From UBA6772 sp965183875 (GTDB taxonomy: Bacteria; Bacteroidota; Bacteroidia; Flavobacteriales; UBA7430): DNA of 64,000 bases. Location: contig CBCYMK010000028.1 in the NCBI GenBank assembly GCA_965183875.1, forward strand, positions 124,001 to 188,000, given 5' to 3'. The position numbers and the translations under genes are program-made. Positions 1 through 7,476 of this stretch are shown one piece after another. Position 1 is the first letter of the stretch. Each line of letters opens with the position of its first letter. Below the pieces are notes generated by a model. It had not been told where the DNA came from. It made no database searches and worked only from the letters and a program-made list of their open reading frames with translations.

Positions 1-588
1 GATTTAAAAGAAATTATAGTGCAATTTGCAAAAGAGCGTTCTCAAGACGATCCGGCTTATCTACCGTATAAAAGGAATGAAAAGTTAGTTAGAGAATGGG
101 CTATACCAGGAACTAAAGGTGTAGAGCATCGGTTGGGTGGTTTAGAGAAAGATAAGGAAACGGGGAACGTTTCTTACGATCCAGAAAATCATGAGTATAT
201 GGTTAAAGTTCGCGCCCAGAAAGTAGCTGAAATTGCCAATCATATCCCAGAACAAGAATTCGATAGTGGTTCAGGAAATTCTAAACTTTTAGTTTTAGGT
301 TGGGGCTCTACCTATGGTTCAATAAAAACAGTGGTAAGAGAATTAGCAAACCAAGGTGTAGACGTTGCTCATGCTCAAATAAAGTATATACAACCAATGC
401 CTAGGAATTTAGGAGATTTGCTCTCTCAGTTCGATAAAATACTGATTCCTGAAATGAATAATGGCCAGCTAATAACCCTTATTAGAGATCAGTTTTTGGT
501 AGATGCAAAGCCTTTAAATAAAATTAAAGGTGTGCCGTTTGAGGCTAGAGAAATTAAAGAGGCAATTCTAAATATGTTGAAAAACTAG
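1..588 (+). CDS. korA: 2-oxoglutarate:ferredoxin oxidoreductase subunit alpha, C-terminal part (partial)
   Basis: The reading frame is open from the first base, so this is the 3' end (about 195 codons) of a gene that in this family encodes roughly 600 residues. The fragment carries the end of the pyruvate/2-oxoacid ferredoxin oxidoreductase domain II and the following domain (LVLGWGSTYGSIKTVV, then YIQPMPRNLGDLL and EMNNGQL), typical of KorA. KorAB performs CoA-dependent oxidative decarboxylation of 2-oxoglutarate to succinyl-CoA with ferredoxin as electron acceptor, in the cytoplasm. The stop lies 2 bases before korB, so the two subunits are co-transcribed. A GTG at position 19 is internal, not a start. 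Confidence 0.93.
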   Translation, partial: DLKEIIVQFAKERSQDDPAYLPYKRNEKLVREWAIPGTKGVEHRLGGLEKDKETGNVSYDPENHEYMVKVRAQKVAEIANHIPEQEFDSGSGNSKLLVLGWGSTYGSIKTVVRELANQGVDVAHAQIKYIQPMPRNLGDLLSQFDKILIPEMNNGQLITLIRDQFLVDAKPLNKIKGVPFEAREIKEAILNMLKN

Positions 589-590
589 TT

Positions 591-1637
591 ATGGCTCTAG
601 AGAAAGATATAAAAGAAGAGGTGCAGAAGCTAACTGCTAAAGACTTTGTAAGTGATCAAGATATCCGATGGTGCCCCGGTTGTGGTGATTATTCGATATT
701 AAAACAAGTTCAAAGTGTGATGCCTGAATTGGGTATTGCCAAAGAAGATATTGTATTCATCTCGGGAATTGGTTGTTCATCACGCTTCCCTTATTATATG
801 AATACTTATGGTATGCATTCTATCCACGGTAGAGCAACAGCAATTGCAAGTGGATTAAAAGCTGCTCGTCCAGACCTTAGTGTTTGGCTTGTTACCGGCG
901 ATGGAGATTCACTTTCTATTGGAGGGAATCACTTGATTCATCTTCTTAGAAGGAATTTTGATTTGAATATTCTATTGTTTAATAATCAGATTTACGGACT
1001 TACTAAAGGGCAGTATTCGCCAACTTCAGAAATAGGTAAAAAAACAAAATCTACTCCCTTAGGTTCCATAGATCACCCCTTTAATCCATTGGCTCTTTGT
1101 ATGGGAGCTGAATCCACTTTTGTAGCTAGAGCTCTAGATAGAGAACCTAAGCATATGCGCGAAATTCTCTTAAGAGCAGAGCAACACAAAGGGACTTCGC
1201 TGGTAGAGATATATCAAAACTGTAATATTTTTAACGATGGTGCTTTTGGTGGTTTTACCGATAAGCAGGTGAAAAAAGACAACAGTCTTTATTTGAAGCA
1301 TGGTGAGCCTTTGGTCTTTGGAGCAAAAGAAGATAAAGGGATTGTATTAGACGGTTTTATACCTAAAATTGTGGACTTAAATTCCGGAGACTATTCCTTA
1401 GAAGATTTATGGATACACGATGAGAAGTGTAGAAATAAAGCTAATATTTTAACCCGATTCTTCGATGATCCTTCAAGTGAAAATGCCTTGCCTAGACCTT
1501 TCGGTATATTCTACCAAGAAGATAGATATAGATACGAAGAAGCGCTTTATGAGCAACTCGATACCCACAAGAAACAAAAAGGAGTTCCCGATTTAGATAA
1601 ACTCTTAGCTGGTGCAAATTCTTGGGAAGTAAAATAA
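591..1637 (+). CDS. korB: 2-oxoglutarate:ferredoxin oxidoreductase subunit beta
   Basis: The 348-residue product has the usual length and layout of KorB: the WCPGCGDYSIL motif near residue 27, the thiamine-diphosphate/Mg site GDGDS at 103-107 followed by NNQIYGLTKGQ at 131-141, and a C-terminal extension. It binds TPP and, with KorA, oxidises 2-oxoglutarate to succinyl-CoA while reducing ferredoxin. It follows korA after 2 bases. The last 64 bases of the gene form the start of a 155-bp segment that is repeated perfectly downstream at 2057-2211. Confidence 0.95.
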   Translation: MALEKDIKEEVQKLTAKDFVSDQDIRWCPGCGDYSILKQVQSVMPELGIAKEDIVFISGIGCSSRFPYYMNTYGMHSIHGRATAIASGLKAARPDLSVWLVTGDGDSLSIGGNHLIHLLRRNFDLNILLFNNQIYGLTKGQYSPTSEIGKKTKSTPLGSIDHPFNPLALCMGAESTFVARALDREPKHMREILLRAEQHKGTSLVEIYQNCNIFNDGAFGGFTDKQVKKDNSLYLKHGEPLVFGAKEDKGIVLDGFIPKIVDLNSGDYSLEDLWIHDEKCRNKANILTRFFDDPSSENALPRPFGIFYQEDRYRYEEALYEQLDTHKKQKGVPDLDKLLAGANSWEVK

Positions 1638-1728
1638 ACCTTGTACTGAGTGTTGTAATTTGAATTTCTCAATTTCGCTATTAAATTATTAAATTGTTTT
1701 TTAACTTAGAGCTGCATTAATAAATATT
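1574..1728 (+). repeat. 155-bp perfect direct repeat, copy 1
   Basis: This segment, the last 64 bases of korB plus 91 bases of intergenic DNA, is identical base for base to 2057-2211 (offset 483). Identity starts at ACAAAAAGG and ends at TAAATATT; the flanking bases differ. Copy 1 keeps the native left context (korB), copy 2 the native right context (start of the next gene), so the original locus probably had one copy. Confidence 0.95.
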
Positions 1729-1750
1729 CTGCTAGTCCGCTTGTTTACCA

Positions 1751-2056
1751 CTAAATTAAATCAAGAATTAGATTCTGGAATAAATCCTTCTGTTTTCTTC
1801 GGTTTAGTTTGTAGCAAAACTCATCCAGATACCCTTGTAGGTACTCGTTTTTCACGAAATGATAAACACCCAAAAGGTTACGTTTAAGGTTAGCTATTGC
1901 AATATGCGACCATTGTAAAGTACTATCCCAACTAACAGAAGATTTTTCCATAATGTGAGTATCCACGATTTTGTTTAAATCAAGATACGATTTTGCCATA
2001 TCTGTGAATAATATAGTCTTAGAATTGATTGTTTTAGCAACCATTTCATTCACAGC
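1751..2056 (-). pseudogene. IS1595-family transposase remnant (C-terminal fragment)
   Basis: About 100 codons resemble the C-terminal end of ISXO2/IS1595-type DDE transposases: a segment with IAIANLKRNLLGVYH followed by YLQGYLDEFCYKLNRR and a final LFQNL helix. The N-terminal two thirds, with the zinc-ribbon and first catalytic residues, are missing, so it cannot be active. An open frame continues upstream to an ATG at 2155, but those first 33 codons are antisense to the copied korB end (2057-2155) and are not transposase. I see no inverted repeats to define the element ends. It sits between the two 155-bp repeats. Confidence 0.8.
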
Positions 2057-2211
2057 ACAAAAAGGAGTTCCCGATTTAGATAAACTCTTAGCTGGTGCAA
2101 ATTCTTGGGAAGTAAAATAAACCTTGTACTGAGTGTTGTAATTTGAATTTCTCAATTTCGCTATTAAATTATTAAATTGTTTTTTAACTTAGAGCTGCAT
2201 TAATAAATATT
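2057..2211 (+). repeat. 155-bp perfect direct repeat, copy 2
   Basis: Identical to 1574-1728. It ends 3 bases before the ATG of the STAS-like gene at 2215, so it also carries that gene's native upstream region. Recombination between the copies would delete 483 bases and restore a 94-base-class korB-to-2215 spacer with no transposase debris. Confidence 0.95.
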
Positions 2212-2214
2212 AAT

Positions 2215-2592
2215 ATGAAAGAGATAAATACTAAAACAGAGCATATAGAATTACATGAGTCTGGAATCGTTGTCTGTTCTGTGAATAAACTAGCCTATAT
2301 GGAGCTAGAAGATGGTGTAGAAAATTTAAATGCAATAAGGGAAATCAGTAATGGAGTTAAGGTGCCTGTTTTGGTAGATATATTAGCTTCTAAAGGTGCC
2401 ACCAAAGAATGTAGAGAATATTTTGCTAGTCCCGATGCTGCAGAAATTCAATCAGCCTGTGCTCTTTTAATAAAGTCTCCCTTATCCAGATTAATAGGTA
2501 ACTTTTTCATTGGTTTAAATAAAACAATCTTCCCAACTAAGTTGTTTACCGATAAGCAAGAAGCAATGGGTTGGCTAAAAACACATCTGTAA
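2215..2592 (+). CDS. STAS/SpoIIAA-like protein (DUF7793-type)
   Basis: A 125-residue soluble protein with the pattern of small Bacteroidota STAS-like (SpoIIAA/SEC14-like) proteins: a beta strand around IVVCSVN, a helix with LNAIREIS, the strand VPVLVDILASKGATKECREYF, and a C-terminal TKLFTDKQEAMGWLKTHL that matches the end of this family. Such proteins are thought to take part in protein-protein regulation; no catalytic residues are expected. It lies 5 bases upstream of a PAS/kinase-like gene, so the two probably form one regulatory unit. The precise role is unknown. Confidence 0.65.
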   Translation: MKEINTKTEHIELHESGIVVCSVNKLAYMELEDGVENLNAIREISNGVKVPVLVDILASKGATKECREYFASPDAAEIQSACALLIKSPLSRLIGNFFIGLNKTIFPTKLFTDKQEAMGWLKTHL

Positions 2593-2597
2593 AATAA

Positions 2598-3809
2598 ATG
2601 AGTGTATCAAGTGAAAATCATAAGGTTGATCGTTTAATTGGAATGATAACCTCTTTGGCTTCTTTAGATTTCTCCAAGCGAATAGATGATTGGTCTGGCA
2701 ATGGGGATCCTTTAGATACTATGGCTATTGGCTTAAATATGCTAAGCGAGGAGTTAGAAGCTAATGTGGTAGAGCGTGCTAGGTTAGTTGCAAATAAGTT
2801 GGAGCTTGAAGAAGCAAATTTAAAAATGAACGAATTTAATTATGCGTTAAATTCTTCCTCCATTGTTGTTATTACAGACCTTTCTGGAACAATTACTTAT
2901 GTAAACGATAAGTTTTGTGAAATTTCTAAATACAGTAAGCAAGAACTTTTAGGTCAAAATCAAAGAATTGTAAATTCTGGCTACCATCCAAAAGAATTTT
3001 GGGTAGGTATGTGGCGCACTATTATAAAAGGCCATGTTTGGACTGATGAAATAAAAAATAAAGCTAAAGACGGCTCTATCTATTGGGTAAATACTACAAT
3101 AGTACCTTTTTTAGACGATGCAGGGAAGCCATATAAGTTTATGGCTATACGTGCAGATATCACCGAAAGAAAATTGATTGATCAGCAAATATTAAGCTCT
3201 ATCGTGTCGCACCAAGAGAAAGATAGAGAAGTGTTTTCTGAAGATTTACACGAAGGTATAGCTCAATCCTTGGCAGCACTAATGATGCAAATTGGGGTTA
3301 TTGAGCTGAGAGTGAAGGACAATAATGATAAGCAACTACAAGAATCAATTGCATTTATTAAGTCATATATCCAAGAAAGCATTGAAAATACTAGAGTTAT
3401 GGCTATTAGCCTTATGCCTCGTTTGATGATGCAGTATGGCCTTGAGCCCTCACTTAGGTCGTATATTTCATCTGTGCAAAAAGATGGTTTGCGATTTATC
3501 CAATTCTCGTGTACTATAGATTTACAGATAAATAAAGAGATTGAGATTGCTTTGTATAGAGTTATTGTTGGCCTAATAGACAAGGTGAAAGTATACGAGG
3601 TGAGCAGTGTGGCTATCTCTGTTGTTAATAACGAATCTCAAGGCTTACAAGTTTCTATTTCTGTAAAATATGGCCCTCAAAATGTGTATGCTTCTGTACT
3701 TGGGGACTTAGATTTTACAATCGATAAAAAAAGAATTGAAATATTAGGTGGTTACTGTAGATTGCAATTTCAAAAAGAAGCTCTAAAAATGCAAATAAAA
3801 TTCGTTTAA
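2598..3809 (+). CDS. PAS-domain protein with degenerate histidine kinase module
   Basis: Residues 1-80 are helical. Residues about 83-193 form a PAS/PAC domain (ITDLSGTITYVND ... IRADITERK). Residues about 205-260 resemble a HisKA_3 dimerisation helix with a candidate phospho-acceptor His at 218 (EDLHEGIAQSL). The region where HATPase_c should follow starts normally (EIALYRVI) but lacks the N-box Asn/His and any glycine-rich G boxes, so ATP binding and kinase activity are doubtful. No transmembrane segments are visible. It is 5 bases downstream of the STAS-like gene. It may be a PAS signal adaptor or a phosphotransfer partner rather than an active kinase. Confidence 0.75.
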   Translation: MSVSSENHKVDRLIGMITSLASLDFSKRIDDWSGNGDPLDTMAIGLNMLSEELEANVVERARLVANKLELEEANLKMNEFNYALNSSSIVVITDLSGTITYVNDKFCEISKYSKQELLGQNQRIVNSGYHPKEFWVGMWRTIIKGHVWTDEIKNKAKDGSIYWVNTTIVPFLDDAGKPYKFMAIRADITERKLIDQQILSSIVSHQEKDREVFSEDLHEGIAQSLAALMMQIGVIELRVKDNNDKQLQESIAFIKSYIQESIENTRVMAISLMPRLMMQYGLEPSLRSYISSVQKDGLRFIQFSCTIDLQINKEIEIALYRVIVGLIDKVKVYEVSSVAISVVNNESQGLQVSISVKYGPQNVYASVLGDLDFTIDKKRIEILGGYCRLQFQKEALKMQIKFV

Positions 3810-3814
3810 CGAAT

Positions 3815-4594
3815 TTAGTCTAGTAAGTTTTTTGGTAGACAACAAACTGGGATAGGCTCCATTTTATGCCTGTTAGCGCGGTGTAGATTAGAGAAGATTG
3901 TAAATACTTCTTTTTTTCTTCCTGTGTATTTATTCTCTTTGTCTTGAGAATAAGCCCTCATAGCCCATTCTAATTCGTTATAACTAGCGCCAAGCTGATC
4001 CTCATCGCTTCTTCCATCTTCCCATAGACCATCGGTTGGAGCAGCATTTTGGATAGAATTAACAATCCCCAATTCTTTAGCTACTTCAAAAACCTCCGAT
4101 TTCATCAAGTCAGCTATTGGACTTAAGTCTACTCCACCATCTCCATATTTAGTATAAAAGCCAACTCCAAAATCTTCTACTTTATTTCCCGTTCCTGCAA
4201 CCAGTAAAGATTTTGCTCCTGCATAGGTGTAGAGTGTTGTCATTCGCAATCTAGCACGGGTATTAGCCATTGTTAGATTACTTTGAAGTTCAGTTGGTAT
4301 TTGGCTTGCTAAGCTATCGAAAGTCTCGCTTAATTCTGCTGTTCTAATTTCTACCTTTGGGAAATTACTTTTGAGCCAGTTGCTGTGTTCTACAGAACGA
4401 TCCAATTCTGTTTGATGTTGATGAATAGGCATTAATAAGCACAATACATCTTTACCTGTTAGAGCACATAAGGTAGAGGTTACTGCGGAGTCTATCCCAC
4501 CAGAAATCCCAACTACAAAACCTTTTGTATTCGAGTTGTTACTGTACTCTTTTAGCCAATTTGTGATATAAATAATGCTTTCTGCTGTCTTCAT
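3815..4594 (-). CDS. nadE: NAD(+) synthetase, ammonia-dependent type
   Basis: The 259-residue protein has the N-type ATP pyrophosphatase loop SGGIDS at 31-36 and the family block TGNKVEDFGVGFYTKYGDGG followed by DLSPIADL. It adenylates nicotinic acid adenine dinucleotide and amidates it to NAD+, the last step of NAD synthesis. There is no N-terminal nitrilase/glutaminase domain, so it should use ammonia or a separate glutaminase. It is divergent from gldB, an arrangement also known in Flavobacterium. A TAAATTTG -7 element at 4615-4622 lies just upstream. Confidence 0.93.
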   Translation of the reverse strand: MKTAESIIYITNWLKEYSNNSNTKGFVVGISGGIDSAVTSTLCALTGKDVLCLLMPIHQHQTELDRSVEHSNWLKSNFPKVEIRTAELSETFDSLASQIPTELQSNLTMANTRARLRMTTLYTYAGAKSLLVAGTGNKVEDFGVGFYTKYGDGGVDLSPIADLMKSEVFEVAKELGIVNSIQNAAPTDGLWEDGRSDEDQLGASYNELEWAMRAYSQDKENKYTGRKKEVFTIFSNLHRANRHKMEPIPVCCLPKNLLD

Positions 4595-4614
4595 CGCTAG
4601 GTAAATTATTAATG

Positions 4615-4622
4615 CAAATTTA
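4615..4622 (-). promoter_or_regulatory. candidate nadE -7 promoter element
   Basis: TAAATTTG on the minus strand fits the Bacteroidota -7 consensus TAnnTTTG, 20 bases ahead of the nadE ATG. I find no good TTTG -33 box at the expected spacing. Confidence 0.4.
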
Positions 4623-4682
4623 CTAAAAAATGCTTTTTCTACGATTAGTTACTTTTACTTAATACTATATTCATTCATTTCT

Positions 4683-4690
4683 TATTTTTG
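4683..4690 (+). promoter_or_regulatory. candidate gldB -7 promoter element
   Basis: TATTTTTG fits TAnnTTTG and lies 17 bases before the gldB ATG. A clear -33 TTTG is not visible. Confidence 0.4.
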
Positions 4691-4707
4691 CAGAATAAAT
4701 TCTTTCT

Positions 4708-5679
4708 ATGTTGCGTAAAGACATTTTAATAATTATAGCTTTTTTGTGCTTGTCTTCCTGTGAGACTAAGCGGATTCCTTCTGTTTCAAATACAGAGTCT
4801 ATGGTTTTAGTTGGTCATTTCGATCATTCATTTTTTGCAATGGATACAGCAAATTTTGATCAAAGTTTACTACAAGTACAAAATGATTTTCCTGAATTTT
4901 TTAAATCCCAGCAAAATAAAGCAGATTTATTAGCGCGATTTAATGATCCCCAGATTAGAGAATTATACCATTCTGCTGATTCTGTTTTTGCCAATACCGA
5001 AGAGGTAAGTGAAGAGATAAAAGAAGCTTTTAGGTATTTTCATCACTATTTCCCTGAGCATGATTCTCTGAAAATTTATACATGGATTTCAAATTTCGAA
5101 TCGATTAATCCAGTTACCGTTTCTGGTTCTACTCTTCTAATTGCACTAGATCTTTATTTGGGTGAGGATTCACGATTTTATACCTCTGCTCCAGAATACA
5201 TAAAAACAGGCTTTGATAAAAGTTACCTTGTGTCTGATCTAGTTCATGCTTATTTTTTAGCTAATATACCTCAGCCTAAAGAAAACACCCTTTTGGCGTA
5301 TATGGTTTATTACGGTAAAATACATTATTTGTCCTCACTGCTAACTCCTTACAGTAAGCCGAGTATAGTGATGAAGTATACGGAGGAAAAAATGAGCTGG
5401 TGTTCAGAAAATGAAGCTAATATATGGGCTTATTTTATAGAGAATAAATTGTTGTTTTCAAGTCAACACTCAAGTAAGCAACGATTTATCGAAGAAGCTC
5501 CATTTTCAAAATTCTATACTAATTTTGATGCTGACTCTCCCGGTAGAGTTGGTCAGTGGTTAGGGTTTAATTTGGTGAGTTCTTATATGAACCAGTATCC
5601 AGTGGTAAGTTTAAATGAACTAATTACAGAGCAAAATGCTCAAAAAATATTGCGTAAGTCGCATTACAAACCAAAATAG
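4708..5679 (+). CDS. gldB: Gliding motility lipoprotein GldB
   Basis: The 323-residue protein opens with a lipoprotein signal ending in LCLSSC (Cys at about 18). The body matches GldB: FARFNDP-like segment near residues 85-95, YFHHYFPEH, then SDLVHAYFLANIPQP and CSENEANIWAYFIENKLLFSS. GldB is a membrane lipoprotein required for gliding motility in Flavobacterium johnsoniae; its biochemical role is not settled. The downstream gldC starts within a few bases of its stop, and nadE is divergent upstream, which matches the known nadE/gldB/gldC neighbourhood and supports the assignment. Confidence 0.88.
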   Translation: MLRKDILIIIAFLCLSSCETKRIPSVSNTESMVLVGHFDHSFFAMDTANFDQSLLQVQNDFPEFFKSQQNKADLLARFNDPQIRELYHSADSVFANTEEVSEEIKEAFRYFHHYFPEHDSLKIYTWISNFESINPVTVSGSTLLIALDLYLGEDSRFYTSAPEYIKTGFDKSYLVSDLVHAYFLANIPQPKENTLLAYMVYYGKIHYLSSLLTPYSKPSIVMKYTEEKMSWCSENEANIWAYFIENKLLFSSQHSSKQRFIEEAPFSKFYTNFDADSPGRVGQWLGFNLVSSYMNQYPVVSLNELITEQNAQKILRKSHYKPK

Positions 5680-5684
5680 TGAAT

Positions 5685-6026
5685 ATGAAAGAGTCGGAAA
5701 TTAAAATCAAAATCAGTTTAGACGAGAATAAAGTTCCTGAACAAATTCACTGGACTGCAGAGGATGCCGGTGAGGTAAATCAAAAGTCAGAGGCTATTTT
5801 AATGTCTCTATGGGATGCAGAAAAACAAAATTCTCTACGTATTGATTTATGGACCAAAGAAATGAAAGTTGATGAGATGAAAACTTTTTTTCATCAAACG
5901 CTAACAGCTATGACCGATACTTTTGAGCGCGCTACAGGAGATGAGAAAATGGCTGGTGATATGCGTCGTTTTTGTCAGTATTTTGCAGAAGAATTAAAGT
6001 TAATAAAGGATATTAAGAAAAAATAG
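5685..6026 (+). CDS. gldC: Gliding motility protein GldC
   Basis: About 113 residues, soluble, without a signal peptide, matching GldC (SEIKIKISLDENKVPEQIHW near the N-terminus; MRRFCQYFAEELKL near the end). In F. johnsoniae gldC lies in an operon with gldB and its loss reduces rather than abolishes gliding. I chose the ATG at 5685; a GTG at 5679 overlapping the gldB stop would add two residues. A strong terminator follows at 6042-6078, then an IS element. Confidence 0.88.
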   Translation: MKESEIKIKISLDENKVPEQIHWTAEDAGEVNQKSEAILMSLWDAEKQNSLRIDLWTKEMKVDEMKTFFHQTLTAMTDTFERATGDEKMAGDMRRFCQYFAEELKLIKDIKKK

Positions 6027-6041
6027 TCCTTTTATACTACA

Positions 6042-6078
6042 AAAAAGCCTCTTGTTTACTACAAGAGGCTTTTTATGT
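6042..6078 (+). terminator. Intrinsic terminator after gldB-gldC
   Basis: A 14-bp perfect stem (AAAAAGCCTCTTGT pairing with ACAAGAGGCTTTTT, loop TTACT) followed by T residues. Confidence 0.9.
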
Positions 6079-6130
6079 TTTTGTCTTGTCCTGAAAAAAG
6101 TTGACTATATAACTATAAAAGTCAGTAACA

Positions 6131-6526
6131 ATGGAAAAGAGAAAAAAACAGTGTACCCCCACAAATTACAGTGAAGCGTTTAAAAGGCAAGTTGTTTCGG
6201 AATTTGAATCGGGCTTATCAAGCAAAGCGACATTAAAACGAAAGTATGCTATATCGGGACATTCCTGTGTGGATCGTTGGTTGGAAAAATATGGTAAATT
6301 AGAGTATCCTAAATACTCAACAATAGGCCGTCCAATGAAAGATAAAGATAAACAGTACATTAAAGAACTTGAAGCTAAATTACGAGTTAAAGAAAAGCAT
6401 CTTGAAAAACAATTAAAGCAAAAAGAAGCTGAATTAATGGCTTATAAGCAGTTTATCGAAATAGCCGAGCGAGAACTAAATATTAAGATTGTAAAAAAGT
6501 CTGGCACCAAACAGTCCAAGAAATAG
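6131..6526 (+). CDS. IS3-family transposase OrfA (helix-turn-helix protein)
   Basis: 131 residues with an N-terminal HTH of the transposase_8/IS3 type (YSEAFKRQVVSEFESG, about 13-28) and a Lys/Glu-rich leucine-zipper-like coiled coil (about 78-120). Frame 0 of the A AAA AAG heptamer at 6493-6499 lies in this gene; a -1 slip there yields the OrfAB fusion transposase, while normal reading gives this DNA-binding regulator. Confidence 0.9.
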   Translation: MEKRKKQCTPTNYSEAFKRQVVSEFESGLSSKATLKRKYAISGHSCVDRWLEKYGKLEYPKYSTIGRPMKDKDKQYIKELEAKLRVKEKHLEKQLKQKEAELMAYKQFIEIAERELNIKIVKKSGTKQSKK

Positions 6527-7404
6527 CACCTAGTAGTGAGTTAAAAACTACCCAATTGTGCAGGCTATTTGGTTATACTAAACAAGCTTATTACAAGCGT
6601 TTAAACAATAAGAAAGGTATTGACTATAAAGAAGTGAAGTCTTTAGTTATGAGTGTTCGTAAGCAGCTACCAAGAGCAGGTAGAAGAAAAGTTTATCATA
6701 TGATTTCAGGTAAACTAGCAGCTAAAGGCATTAAAATAGGTAGAGATAAATTGTTTACTTATTTACGCTCAGAACATTTACTAGTTCCTAATCGAAAAAA
6801 GTATCACAAAACCACTAACTCAAAACATTGGATGAGAAAGTGTCCGAACATCATTAAGGATGTTGAAATTAAAAGATCTGAACAAATTTGGGTTGCAGAT
6901 ATAACCTACTTACAAGTAAAGAAGAAACACTATTATTTACATTTAATAACAGATGCTTATTCTAAAAGAATTGTAGGTTTTGAACTGTCTGATAATAGGC
7001 AAGCTGTAACAACTTTAAAAGCTTTAAATAAAGCAATCTCAGAACGGGTCTATCACGAAAAACTAATACATCATTCAGATAGAGGTTTACAGTATTGTAG
7101 TTCTATTTATACTCAAACCTTAATAGAAAACGGCATCGAAATTAGTATGACTCAGGAGTATGATCCTTATGAAAATGCTGTTGCAGAAAGAGTTAACGGA
7201 ATACTAAAAGCAGAGTTTGGCTTAGATAGTGTGTTTGAGAATTATGAACTTTTAGAATTACAAACGCTACAATCTATAGCTTTATACAATCAATTAAGAC
7301 CTCATTTATCTATTAGTTTATTAACGCCTAATCAAGCCCATAAACAAAGTAAAATTAAACTCAAAAAGTGGAAACAAAAAACCTATACCAAATTAATGAT
7401 ATAG
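6487..7404 (+). CDS. IS3-family transposase OrfB (DDE integrase), made by -1 frameshift
   Basis: The -1 frame is open from 6487, upstream of the slippery site; the first usable initiator inside it is a TTG at 6556, but translation is expected mainly as OrfAB fusion. The product contains an HTH_21-like region and an rve integrase core with the catalytic triad visible: Asp in WVADITYL, Asp in HHSDRGLQYC and Glu in NAVAERVNG. Motifs and length are complete for an IS150/IS3-type enzyme. Confidence 0.9.
   Translation, partial: DCKKVWHQTVQEIAPSSELKTTQLCRLFGYTKQAYYKRLNNKKGIDYKEVKSLVMSVRKQLPRAGRRKVYHMISGKLAAKGIKIGRDKLFTYLRSEHLLVPNRKKYHKTTNSKHWMRKCPNIIKDVEIKRSEQIWVADITYLQVKKKHYYLHLITDAYSKRIVGFELSDNRQAVTTLKALNKAISERVYHEKLIHHSDRGLQYCSSIYTQTLIENGIEISMTQEYDPYENAVAERVNGILKAEFGLDSVFENYELLELQTLQSIALYNQLRPHLSISLLTPNQAHKQSKIKLKKWKQKTYTKLMI
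6493..6499 (+). promoter_or_regulatory. Programmed -1 ribosomal frameshift site (A AAA AAG)
   Basis: The heptamer is in the correct phase: orfA codons read GTA AAA AAG, and slipping back one base enters the orfB frame (AAA AAA GTC TGG). This is the canonical IS3-family signal. Confidence 0.85.
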
Positions 7405-7476
7405 GTTCTATATTTGTAACCAAAACAGTCAACCTATTTTAGGATGAGACATTTAACAAATTCGTTGTTAAGTTTT

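Larger units (their letters stand above)
6087..7446 (+). mobile_element. Complete IS3-family insertion sequence
   Basis: About 1.36 kb with two overlapping frames (orfA, orfB), a programmed frameshift signal and imperfect terminal inverted repeats. The left end is TGTCCTGAAAAAAGTTGACT at 6087-6106; the right end around 7427-7446 reads, outward, TCCTAAAATAGGTTGACT, agreeing at 15 of 18 positions. Exact boundaries may differ by a few bases, since the right end could extend to 7451 (giving TG...CA ends), and I see no clear target duplication. Both frames and the DDE residues are intact, so the element looks potentially active. It sits between the gldC terminator and engB and breaks no visible gene. 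Confidence 0.88.

Noticed and set aside
6166..6360. 64-codon minus-strand open frame inside the IS3-family orfA
   Set aside because: Fully antisense to a well-supported transposase gene, with no recognisable domain.
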